From Micromonospora parastrephiae (GTDB lineage Bacteria; Actinomycetota; Actinomycetes; Mycobacteriales; Micromonosporaceae): 46,354 nt of DNA. A program made the translations under genes and the position numbers. The notes under the pieces were generated by a model. The model had not been told where the DNA came from, ran no database searches, and was given only the letters and a program-made list of their open reading frames with translations. Location: positions 1 through 46,354 of the forward strand of contig NZ_JAEVHM010000027.1 in the NCBI RefSeq assembly GCF_016802865.1, given 5' to 3'. Of the stretch, positions 38,217 through 46,354 are shown in pieces (within the stretch, counting starts at the first letter, position 1; each line of letters opens with the position of its first letter).

Positions 38217-39641
38217 TCAGCGGCCGTATGTTTCCAGCAGCCGCAGCCAAACCTCGCTGACCGTCGGGTACGCCGGAACTGCGTGCCACAGCCGGTCCAG
38301 CGGGACCTCGCCGACGACGGCGATCGTCGCGGCGTGGATCAGTTCCGCGACGTCCGGACCGGCGAGGGTGAAGCCGACGATCACCTTCCGATCCTCGTCC
38401 ACGACCATCCGGGCGTGACCCTTGTAGCCATCGGCGTGCAGGGAGGATCCGGCAACGGCACTCAGGTCGTAGTCCACGACCCGGATCCGCAGCCCGGCCG
38501 CCGCGGCCGCCGCCGCGGTCAGCCCCACCGACGCGATCTCCGGGTCGGTGAAGATCACCTGCGGCACCGCACGCTCATCGGCCGTCGCCGCGTGCCGGCC
38601 CCACCGGCCGTCCTCGACCTTCTCCCCCTTTGCCCGGGCCACGATCACGTCGCCCACCGCGCGCGCCTGATACTTGCCCTGATGGGTCAGCAGCACCCGC
38701 CGGTTCACATCACCGGCGGCGTACAGCCACTCCCCGCCGCCGACGACGCGCAGAGTGTCGTCGACCGCCAGCCAGGCACCCGGCGCCAGCCCGATGCGGT
38801 CGAGGCCGATGTCCTGGGTGTTCGGCGTGCGGCCGATCGCCACCAGCACCTCGTCGGCCTCGACCCGCGCGCCGTCGGCGGTCTCGATGTGGACGGTTCC
38901 GCTGTCGTCGCGGTTGACGGAAGCGGCCTCCGTGCCGAGACGTACCGAGACACCGGCCTCTCGCAACGACTCCGTGACCAGCTCACCGGCGAACGGCTCC
39001 ACCGACGGCAGCACACCGTCACGAGCCAGTACCGTCACCGAAGACCCCAGGGCGGCGAACGCCGTCGCCATCTCGGTGGCCACCACCCCACCACCGATCA
39101 CCGCGAGTCGGCGAGGAACCGCCCTGGCCGAGGCGGCCTCGCGGCTGGACCACGGCGCCGCCTCCCGCAGACCCGGGATGTCCGGCAGCAGAGCGCTGCT
39201 TCCGGTCGCGACGACCACCGCGTGCCGCGCGGTCAACCTCGTCGTGACACCGTCGGCACCGGTCACCTCGACGGTCCGGGCCGAACGTATCCGCCCGTGG
39301 CCGCGATGTAGCGCGATCCCGGCCGAGTCGAGCCAGGCCACCTGGCCGTCGTCCTTCCACTGCGACGCGAAGGAGTCCCGGCGACCCAGCACCGCCGCCA
39401 CGTCCAGGTCACCCGTCACCGCCTCCCGCGCCCCCGGCACCTGCCGCGCCGCCCGCAACGCGGACGCGCTGCGCAGCAACGCCTTGGTCGGCATGCAGGC
39501 CCAGTACGAGCACTCCCCGCCGACCAGTTCCCGCTCGACAATGGCGGCGGTCAGGCCGCCCCGCACGACCCGGTCGGCGACGTTCTTGCCGACCGGGCCC
39601 GCCCCGATGACGATGACGTCGTACTCGATGGTGGGGGTCAT
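38217..39641 (-). CDS. Flavoprotein pyridine nucleotide-disulfide oxidoreductase
   Basis: A 474-residue class I disulfide-reductase family flavoenzyme. FAD motif VIGAGPVG at ~11-18; redox-active Cys pair GGECSYWACMPTKALL (Cys44, Cys49; the usual CxxxxC spacing); NAD(P)-binding VIGGGVVATEMATAFAALGS near 180-200; second FAD contact LYAAGDVN near 310; and a C-terminal dimerisation domain. The segment that normally reads HAHPTLSE is HAVPAYPTVSE, so the usual catalytic His is replaced by Tyr; relatives with this change are usually uncharacterised or mercuric-reductase/quinone-reductase-like. The gene overlaps no neighbour but lies 1 base from the membrane-protein gene, so they form one transcript. 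Confidence 0.9.
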   Translation of the reverse strand: MTPTIEYDVIVIGAGPVGKNVADRVVRGGLTAAIVERELVGGECSYWACMPTKALLRSASALRAARQVPGAREAVTGDLDVAAVLGRRDSFASQWKDDGQVAWLDSAGIALHRGHGRIRSARTVEVTGADGVTTRLTARHAVVVATGSSALLPDIPGLREAAPWSSREAASARAVPRRLAVIGGGVVATEMATAFAALGSSVTVLARDGVLPSVEPFAGELVTESLREAGVSVRLGTEAASVNRDDSGTVHIETADGARVEADEVLVAIGRTPNTQDIGLDRIGLAPGAWLAVDDTLRVVGGGEWLYAAGDVNRRVLLTHQGKYQARAVGDVIVARAKGEKVEDGRWGRHAATADERAVPQVIFTDPEIASVGLTAAAAAAAGLRIRVVDYDLSAVAGSSLHADGYKGHARMVVDEDRKVIVGFTLAGPDVAELIHAATIAVVGEVPLDRLWHAVPAYPTVSEVWLRLLETYGR

Positions 39642-39642
39642 G

Positions 39643-40203
39643 TCAGTTGCCCCTCGCGCTGCGGCCGAGACGGAATGCGGCGATGAGGAAGAAGATGGCG
39701 CCGGGGATGGCGTAGCCAGCCGCGTTGGTCAGCGACGGGTTGTCCGCGGAAGCACCGGCGATGAAGGACGCGCCGGCCAGCACCGAGATGCCACCGCTGA
39801 TGATCATCGGCCACTGCCCGCCCATCGTGCGACGGGTGACACCGACGATCAGCTGAACCAGACCGGCCACAACCGCCCAGGCACCCCAGACCCGCAGCAC
39901 CGCCGGAATGCCGGACGCGGAGGCGAGACCAATGCCGAGGGCCGCGGCCAGGCTGACCGCGATGTTCACGTACAGCAGAGCCGGCGAGCCGGTGGCCCGG
40001 GACGAGCGCACATCGTAGATGGCGGCACCCACGTCGAACAGTGGGTAGAGCACGAAGAGCGCCACCGTGAGCGGCCCGATCTCCTTGGCGGTCGCGATCG
40101 TCACGAGTGCCCACACGATGGCGAACGCGAAGCGGATGAAGTACAGCCGCCGTAGGGCGGAAGCGGTCGAGGAGATACCGGGCGAAGCAACAACGGAACT
40201 CAC
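39643..40203 (-). CDS. Six-TM integral membrane protein (DUF308-like)
   Basis: A 186-residue membrane protein with about six TM segments (for example FAFAIVWALVTIATAKEIGP, VNIAVSLAAALGIGLASASG, WPMIISGGISVLAGASFIAG). The GTG start at 40203 follows AAAGGA. It resembles DUF308/HdeD-type proteins. Its stop is one base from the start of the flavoprotein gene. The upstream region has three GAACGTTC sites shared with the divergent tetR. Confidence 0.78.
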   Translation of the reverse strand: MSSVVASPGISSTASALRRLYFIRFAFAIVWALVTIATAKEIGPLTVALFVLYPLFDVGAAIYDVRSSRATGSPALLYVNIAVSLAAALGIGLASASGIPAVLRVWGAWAVVAGLVQLIVGVTRRTMGGQWPMIISGGISVLAGASFIAGASADNPSLTNAAGYAIPGAIFFLIAAFRLGRSARGN

Positions 40204-40331
40204 GATGATCCTTTCAGGGATGGATGCTGCGGAGGTCGACGGCCTGCGAGGGGTTGGGCTCCTGGGGTGTGGGCCTGGCTTGCGTCGCCAGGTGTCGCTC
40301 CTGCTCGGGCGCGAGGCCGGCTAGGGAGAAC

Positions 40332-40447
40332 GAACGTTCTGTCCTGCAACCCTGCCAGCCTCGCCACCCGATGTCAAGACCGAACGTTCTACCTCTGGAG
40401 TGAGGAGGGCCTCGGACACGCGGGAAGTTCAGCCAGACCGAACGTTC
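40332..40447. promoter_or_regulatory. Three GAACGTTC operator sites
   Basis: Perfect 8-bp palindromes at 40332-40339, 40382-40389 and 40440-40447 in the divergent promoter region. All three continue GAACGTTCT and the last two share GACCGAACGTTCTA. The distal copy lies 20 bases before the tetR ATG, next to a TAGGAT -10-like box at 40455-40460; the ATG just after it suggests a leaderless tetR mRNA. Confidence 0.75.
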
Positions 40448-40466
40448 TATCCGCTAGGATGGTGGT

Positions 40467-41075
40467 ATGACGCACGGCCAAGCCGATACCCGGCCCTCTG
40501 AGGCGCGACATCGGCTCCTCAGCACGGCAACCAGGGTCTTCTACGCCGAGGGCATCCATTCCGTCGGCGTCGACCGGATCATCGCCGAGGCGAAAGTGAC
40601 CCGGGCCACCTTCTACCGGCACTTCCCGAGCAAGGAAGACCTCATCCTCGCCTACCTGCGTGAGGTCCATCAGATGGAGCGCCGCACGGTCGACGCGGCC
40701 ATCGCCACCAACCCGTCGCCGGTCGACACCCTTCTGGCCATTGCTGGCTCGGTCGCTCAGGGCGTCCAGTCCCCCGGGTTCCGCGGATGCGCATTCCTCA
40801 ACGCCGCGGCGGAATATCCCGACACCGACCATCCTGTGCGCCAGGAAATCATCGCCCACCGGCAATGGTTCCTGGACACGCTCACCACGCTGTTGGCACA
40901 GGTCCACGAGGAGACGGCAGACCCGGCCGCGCGCCACTTCGCCATGCTCCGCGACGGCGCCATGGCAGCCGGATGCCTTTTCGACCCCGCGTTGGTGGCC
41001 GAGACCTTTCTCCGCGGGATCGAAGGACTTCTTCGGATCAATGCCGAGCGGCAGTCGACCGAATCCACCCCTTAG
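40467..41075 (+). CDS. TetR/AcrR-family regulator
   Basis: A 202-residue regulator. Helix-turn-helix: RLLSTATRVFYAEGIHSVGV, then DRIIAEAKVTRATFYRHFPS at ~30-50. The C-terminal domain (FRGCAFLNAAAEYPDTDHPV, RQWFLDTLTTLL) belongs to the group with a conserved GCxFxNAxAE motif, common in regulators of electrophile or thiol stress genes. It is divergent from the membrane-protein/flavoprotein operon with the three GAACGTTC sites between, so it is probably the repressor of that operon and itself. Confidence 0.92.
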   Translation: MTHGQADTRPSEARHRLLSTATRVFYAEGIHSVGVDRIIAEAKVTRATFYRHFPSKEDLILAYLREVHQMERRTVDAAIATNPSPVDTLLAIAGSVAQGVQSPGFRGCAFLNAAAEYPDTDHPVRQEIIAHRQWFLDTLTTLLAQVHEETADPAARHFAMLRDGAMAAGCLFDPALVAETFLRGIEGLLRINAERQSTESTP

Positions 41076-41097
41076 TACAACTCCGACTGAGTCGCGG

Positions 41098-42333
41098 TCA
41101 CGCCTCGGAGTCGCGATCGCCGGAAGTCTCCCGCCCGATCGGCGAGGCGGTAACCTCCAGCGGCCGTCCCCGGCTCCGCAGCGCGTCGAGTAGCGCGACC
41201 AGGGCCAGCACCGCGGCCACCACGCTCAGCCCGACCATCGGCACCCAGCGGGCCAACGCCGACGTGAACAGCAGCAGGGTCACCAAGCCGATTATCTGGG
41301 AGCGGGGAACCCGGCCGAAGATCTCGTACTCCAGCCGCATACGGGCGACGAGGAACAGCACCGGACCGCCTACCACGAACAGAAGCCAACCGGGCCGCGA
41401 CGGTCCGTACGGATGATCGATCACCAGCTCGTAGCCGACCGAGGTGACGAGCACGCTGAGCACGATCAGCAAGTGCGTCCGTTCCGTCGCCGTGCCCAGC
41501 CGCGCGGGCATCCGCGCCCGACCCAACGCGTCGGTCAGCAGTAGACCGGCGCGGTGGAAGTAGATTCGCCAGAGCAGCGCGCTGGTGAGGAACGCGATCC
41601 CGAAGGCGGCTGCCCGCTCCGCGGAGTAGTCCGTGCCGCTGAAAACCATGCCGATGACCAGAATCGACTCACCGAGTGCGATGAGAAACATCTGCTGGTG
41701 ACGGTCGGCCAGATGCGTCCCGGCGATCCGCCAGCCGCCCACCGCTGCGGGTCCGAGCCATGGCAGTGGCCAGCCCATGGCCCAGGCGAGGTAGTCGACG
41801 GCGAGGGCGGCGGCCCACAGCGGCAGGCGAAGTTGGTCCGGGCCCAACGCGCCGGCCAGCCAGAGCGGCGCGCTCGCCGCAGCCCATGCGGCAAGCCGGA
41901 ACGGCACCAGCCGCCGCGGATGGCCACGCAGCGCAGCGGCGACCACCAGCGGCCGCACCACCATCACCGTCAGATAGGCGGCCGCGAACGGCAGGGCTCG
42001 CTCCTCCATGCCGCGCGGCAGCGTTACCGCCATGACCAGGCCGGCGAACATGGTGCCGACCACTACGGCCTGGATGACCCACCGCTCTGGTTCGTAGCGA
42101 CTGGTGATCCAGGTGGTGTGCGACCAGATCAGCCAGAGCGCCAGGAAGAGCAGCAGGGTACGACCGAACCCCGTGACGAGCGCCCAGCCGGTGTCATTCC
42201 TGACGTCGGCGAATCGTTGCGAAACCCGGGTGAGGGCCACAACGAACGCCAGATCGAAGAAGAGCTCCAGGAACGTGGCGCGGCCCGCACTCGTGGGAGG
42301 GCGCAGCAGTTCGGCACCGCGTCCCGCCGCCAT
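41098..42333 (-). CDS. Low-temperature-requirement protein A (LtrA) family membrane protein
   Basis: A 411-residue membrane protein with about ten TM segments. The family motif is near the N-terminus: ATFLELFFDLAFVVALTRVS, then WLIWSHTTWITSRYEPE; HLADRHQQMFLIALGESILV is near 215. The start at 42333 (MAAGRGAELLRPPTS) follows GGAGG; the longer frame adds 108 unlikely residues. LtrA was named from Listeria growth at low temperature; molecular function is unknown. Confidence 0.88.
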   Translation of the reverse strand: MAAGRGAELLRPPTSAGRATFLELFFDLAFVVALTRVSQRFADVRNDTGWALVTGFGRTLLLFLALWLIWSHTTWITSRYEPERWVIQAVVVGTMFAGLVMAVTLPRGMEERALPFAAAYLTVMVVRPLVVAAALRGHPRRLVPFRLAAWAAASAPLWLAGALGPDQLRLPLWAAALAVDYLAWAMGWPLPWLGPAAVGGWRIAGTHLADRHQQMFLIALGESILVIGMVFSGTDYSAERAAAFGIAFLTSALLWRIYFHRAGLLLTDALGRARMPARLGTATERTHLLIVLSVLVTSVGYELVIDHPYGPSRPGWLLFVVGGPVLFLVARMRLEYEIFGRVPRSQIIGLVTLLLFTSALARWVPMVGLSVVAAVLALVALLDALRSRGRPLEVTASPIGRETSGDRDSEA

Positions 42334-42551
42334 CGTCCGCCTCCGTCCGCCCCTTGTCGCACCAACGAGTCGGCCGCCAGCGGGTTGCGTCACCTGCACG
42401 GCGTCCCCTCGCCCGCCTCGACGACACACGGCCGCTCCTCCGGGTGCTCCTCCACGGCCCGAGCGGTGATCCTCGCCCAACACAACGGGGATCAGGCAAC
42501 AGCGTCTGCGGTCTCTGTTTCTGGCGTGGTCAACCACCGGCCCGTGCGGCG

Positions 42552-43298
42552 TTACGGCCCGGCTTTCAGCACGTCGACCTCGCAGCCCGGCGAGAACGGG
42601 TCGAAGCCGTGCTCGACCAGCCAGCGGACCGCCAGCAGGCTCCGCAACGACCACCACGCGCGGATCACGTCGAGGTCGACGTCCGCGCCGTAGCCAGCGA
42701 CGACGTCGCTAAGGTGCTCCTCGTGTCCGAGCGTCAGGCTGGCGAGGTCGTACAGGGCATCGCCCTGGCTCGCCTCGGACCAGTCGACCACCCCGGTGAT
42801 CTCGTCACCGTCGACGAACACGTGGGCGATCTGGAGATCGCCGTGCGTGAACACCGGTGTCCACGGCCGGAGCGCGGCCTCGGCGACCTGACGGTTGCGC
42901 GTGACCAGGTCGGCGGGAAGGACACCGTCCGCGACGAGCCACTCGCATTCGCCGTCGAGCCGCGATGCGATCTCGTCGAGGCTCCGACCGGGCCACGGCG
43001 GCAGCGGGGCGTCGTGCAACAGGCGTGCGGCGGCACCCGCCGCGGCCCACGCCGCCGGCGATGCGGTCGACGGCTCGCCGAGGCGGCCGAGTGCCGTGCC
43101 GCGGAGGGCGGCGAGCGCGAGCGCGGGCGGTTTCCGCCACAGGACCTCCGGAGTCGGGATCGGCGCCATGGTCATCGCCTTCACCTCGACGTCCGTCCGC
43201 GTCTGATCGGCGTCGATCTTCAGGAACACGTCGCCGACGCGTAGGGTCGCGCGCTCCTGGTGGGCGACGACGACCTCGACCTTCGTCACGTCGGCCAT
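42552..43298 (-). CDS. Aminoglycoside phosphotransferase-family kinase
   Basis: A 248-residue APH-type kinase-like protein. Catalytic loop FTHGDLQIAHVFVDGDEITG, metal-binding GVVDWSEASQGDALYDLASL. The N-terminal lobe is short but has a plausible ATP-binding Lys (GDVFLKIDAD). APH-family members phosphorylate antibiotics or metabolites; no sequence feature shows an aminoglycoside substrate. It is followed by the LtrA-like gene and preceded by a TetR gene on the same strand. Confidence 0.87.
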   Translation of the reverse strand: MADVTKVEVVVAHQERATLRVGDVFLKIDADQTRTDVEVKAMTMAPIPTPEVLWRKPPALALAALRGTALGRLGEPSTASPAAWAAAGAAARLLHDAPLPPWPGRSLDEIASRLDGECEWLVADGVLPADLVTRNRQVAEAALRPWTPVFTHGDLQIAHVFVDGDEITGVVDWSEASQGDALYDLASLTLGHEEHLSDVVAGYGADVDLDVIRAWWSLRSLLAVRWLVEHGFDPFSPGCEVDVLKAGP

Positions 43299-43365
43299 TA
43301 TCTCGGAGCGACCGTCGACGTCACCGGCTTTATCGCGGCGGGCGGCGAGGCTTCAGCGGTGCGCC

Positions 43366-44118
43366 TCAGGAGCGTTCGATTCGGACGGCGACGCCGTCGA
43401 GGATCAGATTCAGCCCGAGCGTGAAGTCCGCGTCGGCGATCGCCGAATCGGGAGTGTCCGACGGCGGTGCCTCGAACAGCGTCGAGGAGAACAGCCTGGC
43501 GGTCTCCGGGAAGCGCTCGGGCTCGACGAGCCGTACCAACGCGGGGCCGTAGTCACGCTCGGCGTCGGCCTGCCCCTGGCCTTCGGCCCTGCCCTCGGCG
43601 AGGTCGTTGTACTGCCGCACGAACTGCACGACGTAGCCGCTGATCAGTGACAGGACGCCGACCTTGTGCGCCCAGTCGAGGCGGGTGCCGGACAGGACCG
43701 CAAGGCCGACCTCCATCCAGGCGATCTGGTTCGGCCCCGACGGCGGCCCGGAGGTGGGCACGCGCGTCAGCCACGGCCGACGGTCGAACACCGCGCGGTG
43801 CTCGAAGGCCCAGCTGCGCAGCCCGCGGCGCCAGTCGTCGACGGGGACGTTCGGCGGCGGACCCAGGGCGGCGTCGGCCATCAGTTCGAGGAGTTCGTCC
43901 TTGGATCCGACGTACCGGTAGAGCGACATCCCGGTGAAGCCGAGGCTCTTGGCGACCTTGGGAAGGGTCACCCCGCCGAGCCCGTCGCGGTCGGCGATCT
44001 CCACGGACGCGCCGACGATCCGGTTGACGTCGAGGGCCGCCGGCCGCCCGAGGCGCGAGGACTCGGACCTGCCCCAGAGTCTGCGCAGCCGGACCGGGAT
44101 CAAATCCTCGCTGGTCAT
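43366..44118 (-). CDS. TetR-family regulator (TetR_C type)
   Basis: A 250-residue regulator; the ATG follows GAGGGGG. Helix-turn-helix: ALDVNRIVGASVEIADRDGL, LPKVAKSLGFTGMSLYRYVG at ~55-75. The ligand domain (WAFEHRAVFDRRPWLTRVPT) is of the TetR_C kind. It is divergent from the DUF418 gene; three alternating half-sites at 44155-44177 are its likely operator. Confidence 0.9.
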   Translation of the reverse strand: MTSEDLIPVRLRRLWGRSESSRLGRPAALDVNRIVGASVEIADRDGLGGVTLPKVAKSLGFTGMSLYRYVGSKDELLELMADAALGPPPNVPVDDWRRGLRSWAFEHRAVFDRRPWLTRVPTSGPPSGPNQIAWMEVGLAVLSGTRLDWAHKVGVLSLISGYVVQFVRQYNDLAEGRAEGQGQADAERDYGPALVRLVEPERFPETARLFSSTLFEAPPSDTPDSAIADADFTLGLNLILDGVAVRIERS

Positions 44119-44154
44119 GGCCCCCTCGTTCGTCTACGGAGATGAGGCCCCATC

Positions 44155-44177
44155 ATGCCAGACGGCATTAATATGCC
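44155..44177. promoter_or_regulatory. Triple half-site operator between tetR and DUF418
   Basis: ATGCC-AGAC-GGCAT-TAAT-ATGCC: three perfect 5-base half-sites in alternating orientation with 4-base spacers, 37 bases upstream of the tetR start and about 50 upstream of the DUF418 ATG. Confidence 0.6.
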
Positions 44178-44229
44178 TGTGATACTTTCTCAAGCAAACT
44201 AAAGTTGGGCTTCGGGGAGAGGGACGACC

Positions 44230-45428
44230 ATGAGCGTTGACACGGCACCACGACGGACATCGAGAGGGCCGGTCCTCCGCGCCGAACGCGCCCTCGCGCC
44301 GGACCTTGCCCGGGGAGCGATGCTGCTGATCATCGCCCTGGCCAACGTCGCCGGGGTCGTCTTCGCCGGCGAGCCCGGCCTGGACGCCACGCCGGCAGGC
44401 ATCGATCGCGGCCTCAATTTCCTTCTCTTCGAGCTCGTCCACGCACGCGGCTACCCGGTCTTCGCCGTGATGTTCGGCTACGGACTGGTCCAGCTCGCCC
44501 GGCGCCAGGACGCCTCCGGCGCCACGCCCCGCCAGGTCCGCTCGGTGCTGTTGCGCCGCAACCTCTGGCTCATCGCCTTCGGGTTCGCGCACGCCGCGCT
44601 GCTGTACTACGGCGACTTCCTCGGCGCCTACGGCATCGTCGGGATCGTGATGACCCTCCTGCTGCTGCGCCGCGGTGAGAAGCTCCACCGGATCGTCCTG
44701 GCGCTCTGGGCGTTGGCGGCGGTCGAGGTCCTGATCCTCGGCGCCATCGTGGTGAGCGGAATCGCGGGTTCAGGCGGCTCCGCACCACTGCCGGCGGGCC
44801 ACGTCGACTCCCTCGCCGCGTCCGGCTACCTCGCCTCCATCGTGGACCGGCTCCGCGAATGGCCGATGCACACGCTGACCGTCGTGCCCTTCATCGTCAT
44901 CGCCTGGCTGGGCATGTGGGCCGCCCGCCGCCGTGTCCTGGAGGAGTTGGCCCGCCACCGGACCCTGCTCACCTGGACGGCCTTCCTGGGGCTTGGCGTC
45001 GCCGTCGCCGGAGGACTGCCGGCCGCTCTGGTCAGTGCTGGATGGTTGCACGTCGACAAGCCGACCGCCAGCCTGATCCTCACGCTCCACGGCGCCAGCG
45101 GCATGTTCGCCGGTCCGGGCTACGTGGCGGTCTTCGGCCTGATCGCTCTGCGAGTGGCCCGGCCCGGCCCCGTCGTCAGTGCGCTCTCCGCCCTGGGCCA
45201 ACGCTCCCTGTCCGGATACCTGTTCCAGTCGGTGGCGTGGCTACTCCTCCTGGCGCCCTTCACGCTCGCCCTGGGCCGGCGCTCGGCAGCCCCACGGTGT
45301 CCGGTGTGCTCATCGCGGTCACCATCTGGCTGGCGACCGTGCTCATCGCCCGCCTGCTCGACAGGCGCGGGCAGGCCGGGCCGGCCGAGATCGTCCTACG
45401 CCGGCTGACCTACGGGCCTCGGGCCTAG
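44230..45428 (+). pseudogene. DUF418 membrane protein gene with a late frameshift
   Basis: The ATG follows GGGGAGAGGG. The protein has ~8 TM segments and DUF418 features: GYPVFAVMFGYGLVQLARRQ, LRRNLWLIAFGFAHAALLYY, GDFLGAYGIVGI, QRSLSGYLFQSVAW. About 350 codons are in frame 1, which then runs LGRRSAAPRCPVCSS to a stop at 45408. The expected DUF418 C-terminus (GSPTVSGVLIAVTIWL, then GPAEIVLRRLTYGPRA) is in another frame ending at 45428. Adding one base near 45282/45283 joins them as LGRR-x-GSPTVSG. The last ~48 residues, including the final TM and conserved GPAExLLRRLTYG motif, are lost as written. Function of DUF418 proteins is unknown. Confidence 0.85.
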
Positions 45429-45498
45429 GACCGCGCTCGAGCGCGCACAGGTTGCAGGTCGGCGCTCATGCTCCCTTCGGAGGCAGCCCGAAGATGGT

Positions 45499-45533
45499 CA
45501 AGGGTGTGACACCTCGTTCGGGACACACCCTTG
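45499..45533. terminator. Bidirectional hairpin between convergent genes
   Basis: CAAGGGTGTG pairs perfectly with CACACCCTTG across a 15-base loop, between the convergent DUF418 and Cip1-like genes. Its symmetry suits both directions. Confidence 0.6.
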
Positions 45534-45591
45534 ACACATCTACCGGTCACACCGTTCACCGCTGACGGGTCCCGTCCACGATCGCGGAGGG

Positions 45592-46354
45592 TCAGCAGCC
45601 GATCCGGCTGGACCCGAGCGCGACGTCGTCGTACCAGAGGGTGTCGGCACCGCCGCCGTAGCTCTCCCAGCCCAGCTTCAGGTCGGTGAGCTGCGGCCGC
45701 CAGGTGCGGTTGTACCACTGGCTGTCGATGTCGTGCGTCGGTACACCGTCCGCGGTCAGCCCGACGATGGCGGTGCCGTCCAGCCAGGTACGAAGCTGAC
45801 CGGCCGAACCGTCCACCATGAACTCCACACAGGCCCACCGATTGGTGGGTAGCGGCACACTCTGCGCCACTCCGGCCGGGCTCTGCTCGGGCAGGGTCGC
45901 GTCGTCGGAGGCGCGGTTCCACTGCAGGGCGCCGTTCTGGCCGCCCAATCGCAGGTCCTTGTTACCGTCCGCGGCGTCGGCCATCGCCATCATCGTGGTG
46001 TGATCGGTGGGCTGGGCGGTGGTGTGCCGTACCCAGATCCGGCCGTACCGGACACTACCCAGGCTGCCGAGGTTCTTCGTGGACCTGATGAAGACGTGGT
46101 TGCAGTACCCGGCGGCGCCGTTGATCCGGACCGCCCGGCTGCCGCTGTGCGTGGTGGTCGTATCGATGGTGGCCGTGCCGGCGCCGGAACAGTCCGGGTT
46201 CACCACGGTCCAATCGCCGGACGGCGTCGAGCCGGTCTGGTTCTCGAAGCCGTCGCAGAGCACCGCCCCGGCACACCCGGTCGGCGGCGGAGTGGTCGGC
46301 GGGGGCGTCGGTCGGCGGCGGGGTGGTCGGCGGGGCGTCGCTGGCGGGCGGGTG
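45592..46354 (-). CDS. Cip1-like secreted lignocellulose-associated protein, C-terminal part
   Basis: The gene runs off the right edge. The ~225-residue core beginning VLCDGFENQTG and ending WYDDVALGSSRIGC closely resembles Trichoderma Cip1, a secreted protein induced on cellulose: shared segments include TTTHSGSRAVRINGAAGYCN, DLRLGGQNGALQWNRASDDA, TLPEQSPAGVAQSVPLP, TDLKLGWESYGGGADTLWYD. Cip1 has a jelly-roll fold; weak glucuronan lyase activity has been reported for the fungal protein. Upstream lies a Pro/Thr-rich linker, presumably joining a carbohydrate-binding module outside the window. The linker carries an apparent frameshift at a run of five G (46301-46305). Confidence 0.8.
   Translation of the reverse strand, partial: TRPPATPRRPPRRRPTPPPTTPPPTGCAGAVLCDGFENQTGSTPSGDWTVVNPDCSGAGTATIDTTTTHSGSRAVRINGAAGYCNHVFIRSTKNLGSLGSVRYGRIWVRHTTAQPTDHTTMMAMADAADGNKDLRLGGQNGALQWNRASDDATLPEQSPAGVAQSVPLPTNRWACVEFMVDGSAGQLRTWLDGTAIVGLTADGVPTHDIDSQWYNRTWRPQLTDLKLGWESYGGGADTLWYDDVALGSSRIGC

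Noticed and set aside
38004..39311. A 435-codon plus-strand open frame
   Set aside because: Antisense to the clearly recognisable flavoprotein gene and without any family signature.

Overview
The window is very GC-rich DNA with dense coding on both strands, Shine-Dalgarno-type starts, frequent GTG/TTG starts and many actinobacterial families: secreted CAZymes with CBM13 and CBM42, a conservon-type sensor, a LacI and several TetR regulators, DUF3618 and an actinobacterial holin-like protein. The best guess is a soil actinomycete of the Micromonosporaceae, probably Micromonospora-like. This is inferred from gene content, not from a marker gene. No rRNA, tRNA, CRISPR array, transposase or integrase was recognised.

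Layout. (1) 1-316: N-terminus of a secreted GH10 xylanase running off the left edge, with LacI-type operator motifs upstream. (2) 850-6889: metallo-beta-lactamase-fold hydrolase and GlxA-type regulator, divergent from an HD-domain protein coupled to a medium-chain reductase, then a GT1 glycosyltransferase and a fructosamine-kinase-like kinase. (3) 6898-9612: TetR regulator, a 76-residue unknown protein and a rifampicin monooxygenase (rox) with a near-perfect rifamycin-associated element upstream. (4) 9626-11480: stand-alone LigD-type 3'-phosphoesterase and two poorly known ORFs. (5) 11668-20066: a carbohydrate-degradation locus with GH43-CBM42, CBM13-beta-helix, LacI regulator, GH2-CBM42 and a Tat-exported DUF4185 (GH183-like) protein, pointing to arabinose-containing polysaccharides. 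(6) 20636-31219: cytochrome P450, XRE regulator, a two-gene conservon fragment (CvnA-like and CvnB-like, with no CvnC or CvnD), then a five-gene branched-chain-amino-acid-type ABC importer and a methyltransferase. The second ATPase gene is broken by a one-base frameshift. (7) 31504-37892: TMEM175-like channel, PAS-GAF protein with a Cys-rich tail, OsmC, STAS/PP2C partner-switch proteins and three envelope-stress-type small proteins. (8) 38217-45428: flavoprotein disulfide reductase and membrane protein divergent from a TetR gene with three identical GAACGTTC sites, then LtrA-like protein, aminoglycoside-phosphotransferase-like kinase, TetR and a frameshifted DUF418 membrane protein. (9) 45592-46354: C-terminal part of a secreted Cip1-like lignocellulose-associated protein running off the right edge.

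The most interesting points are the putative arabinan locus with a DUF4185 enzyme, the truncated conservon joined to an ABC importer, the RAE upstream of rox, and several small repeated operators that link regulators to targets. Three genes (ABC ATPase, DUF418, Cip1-like) each show a one-base frameshift, so either real decay or residual assembly error should be considered.
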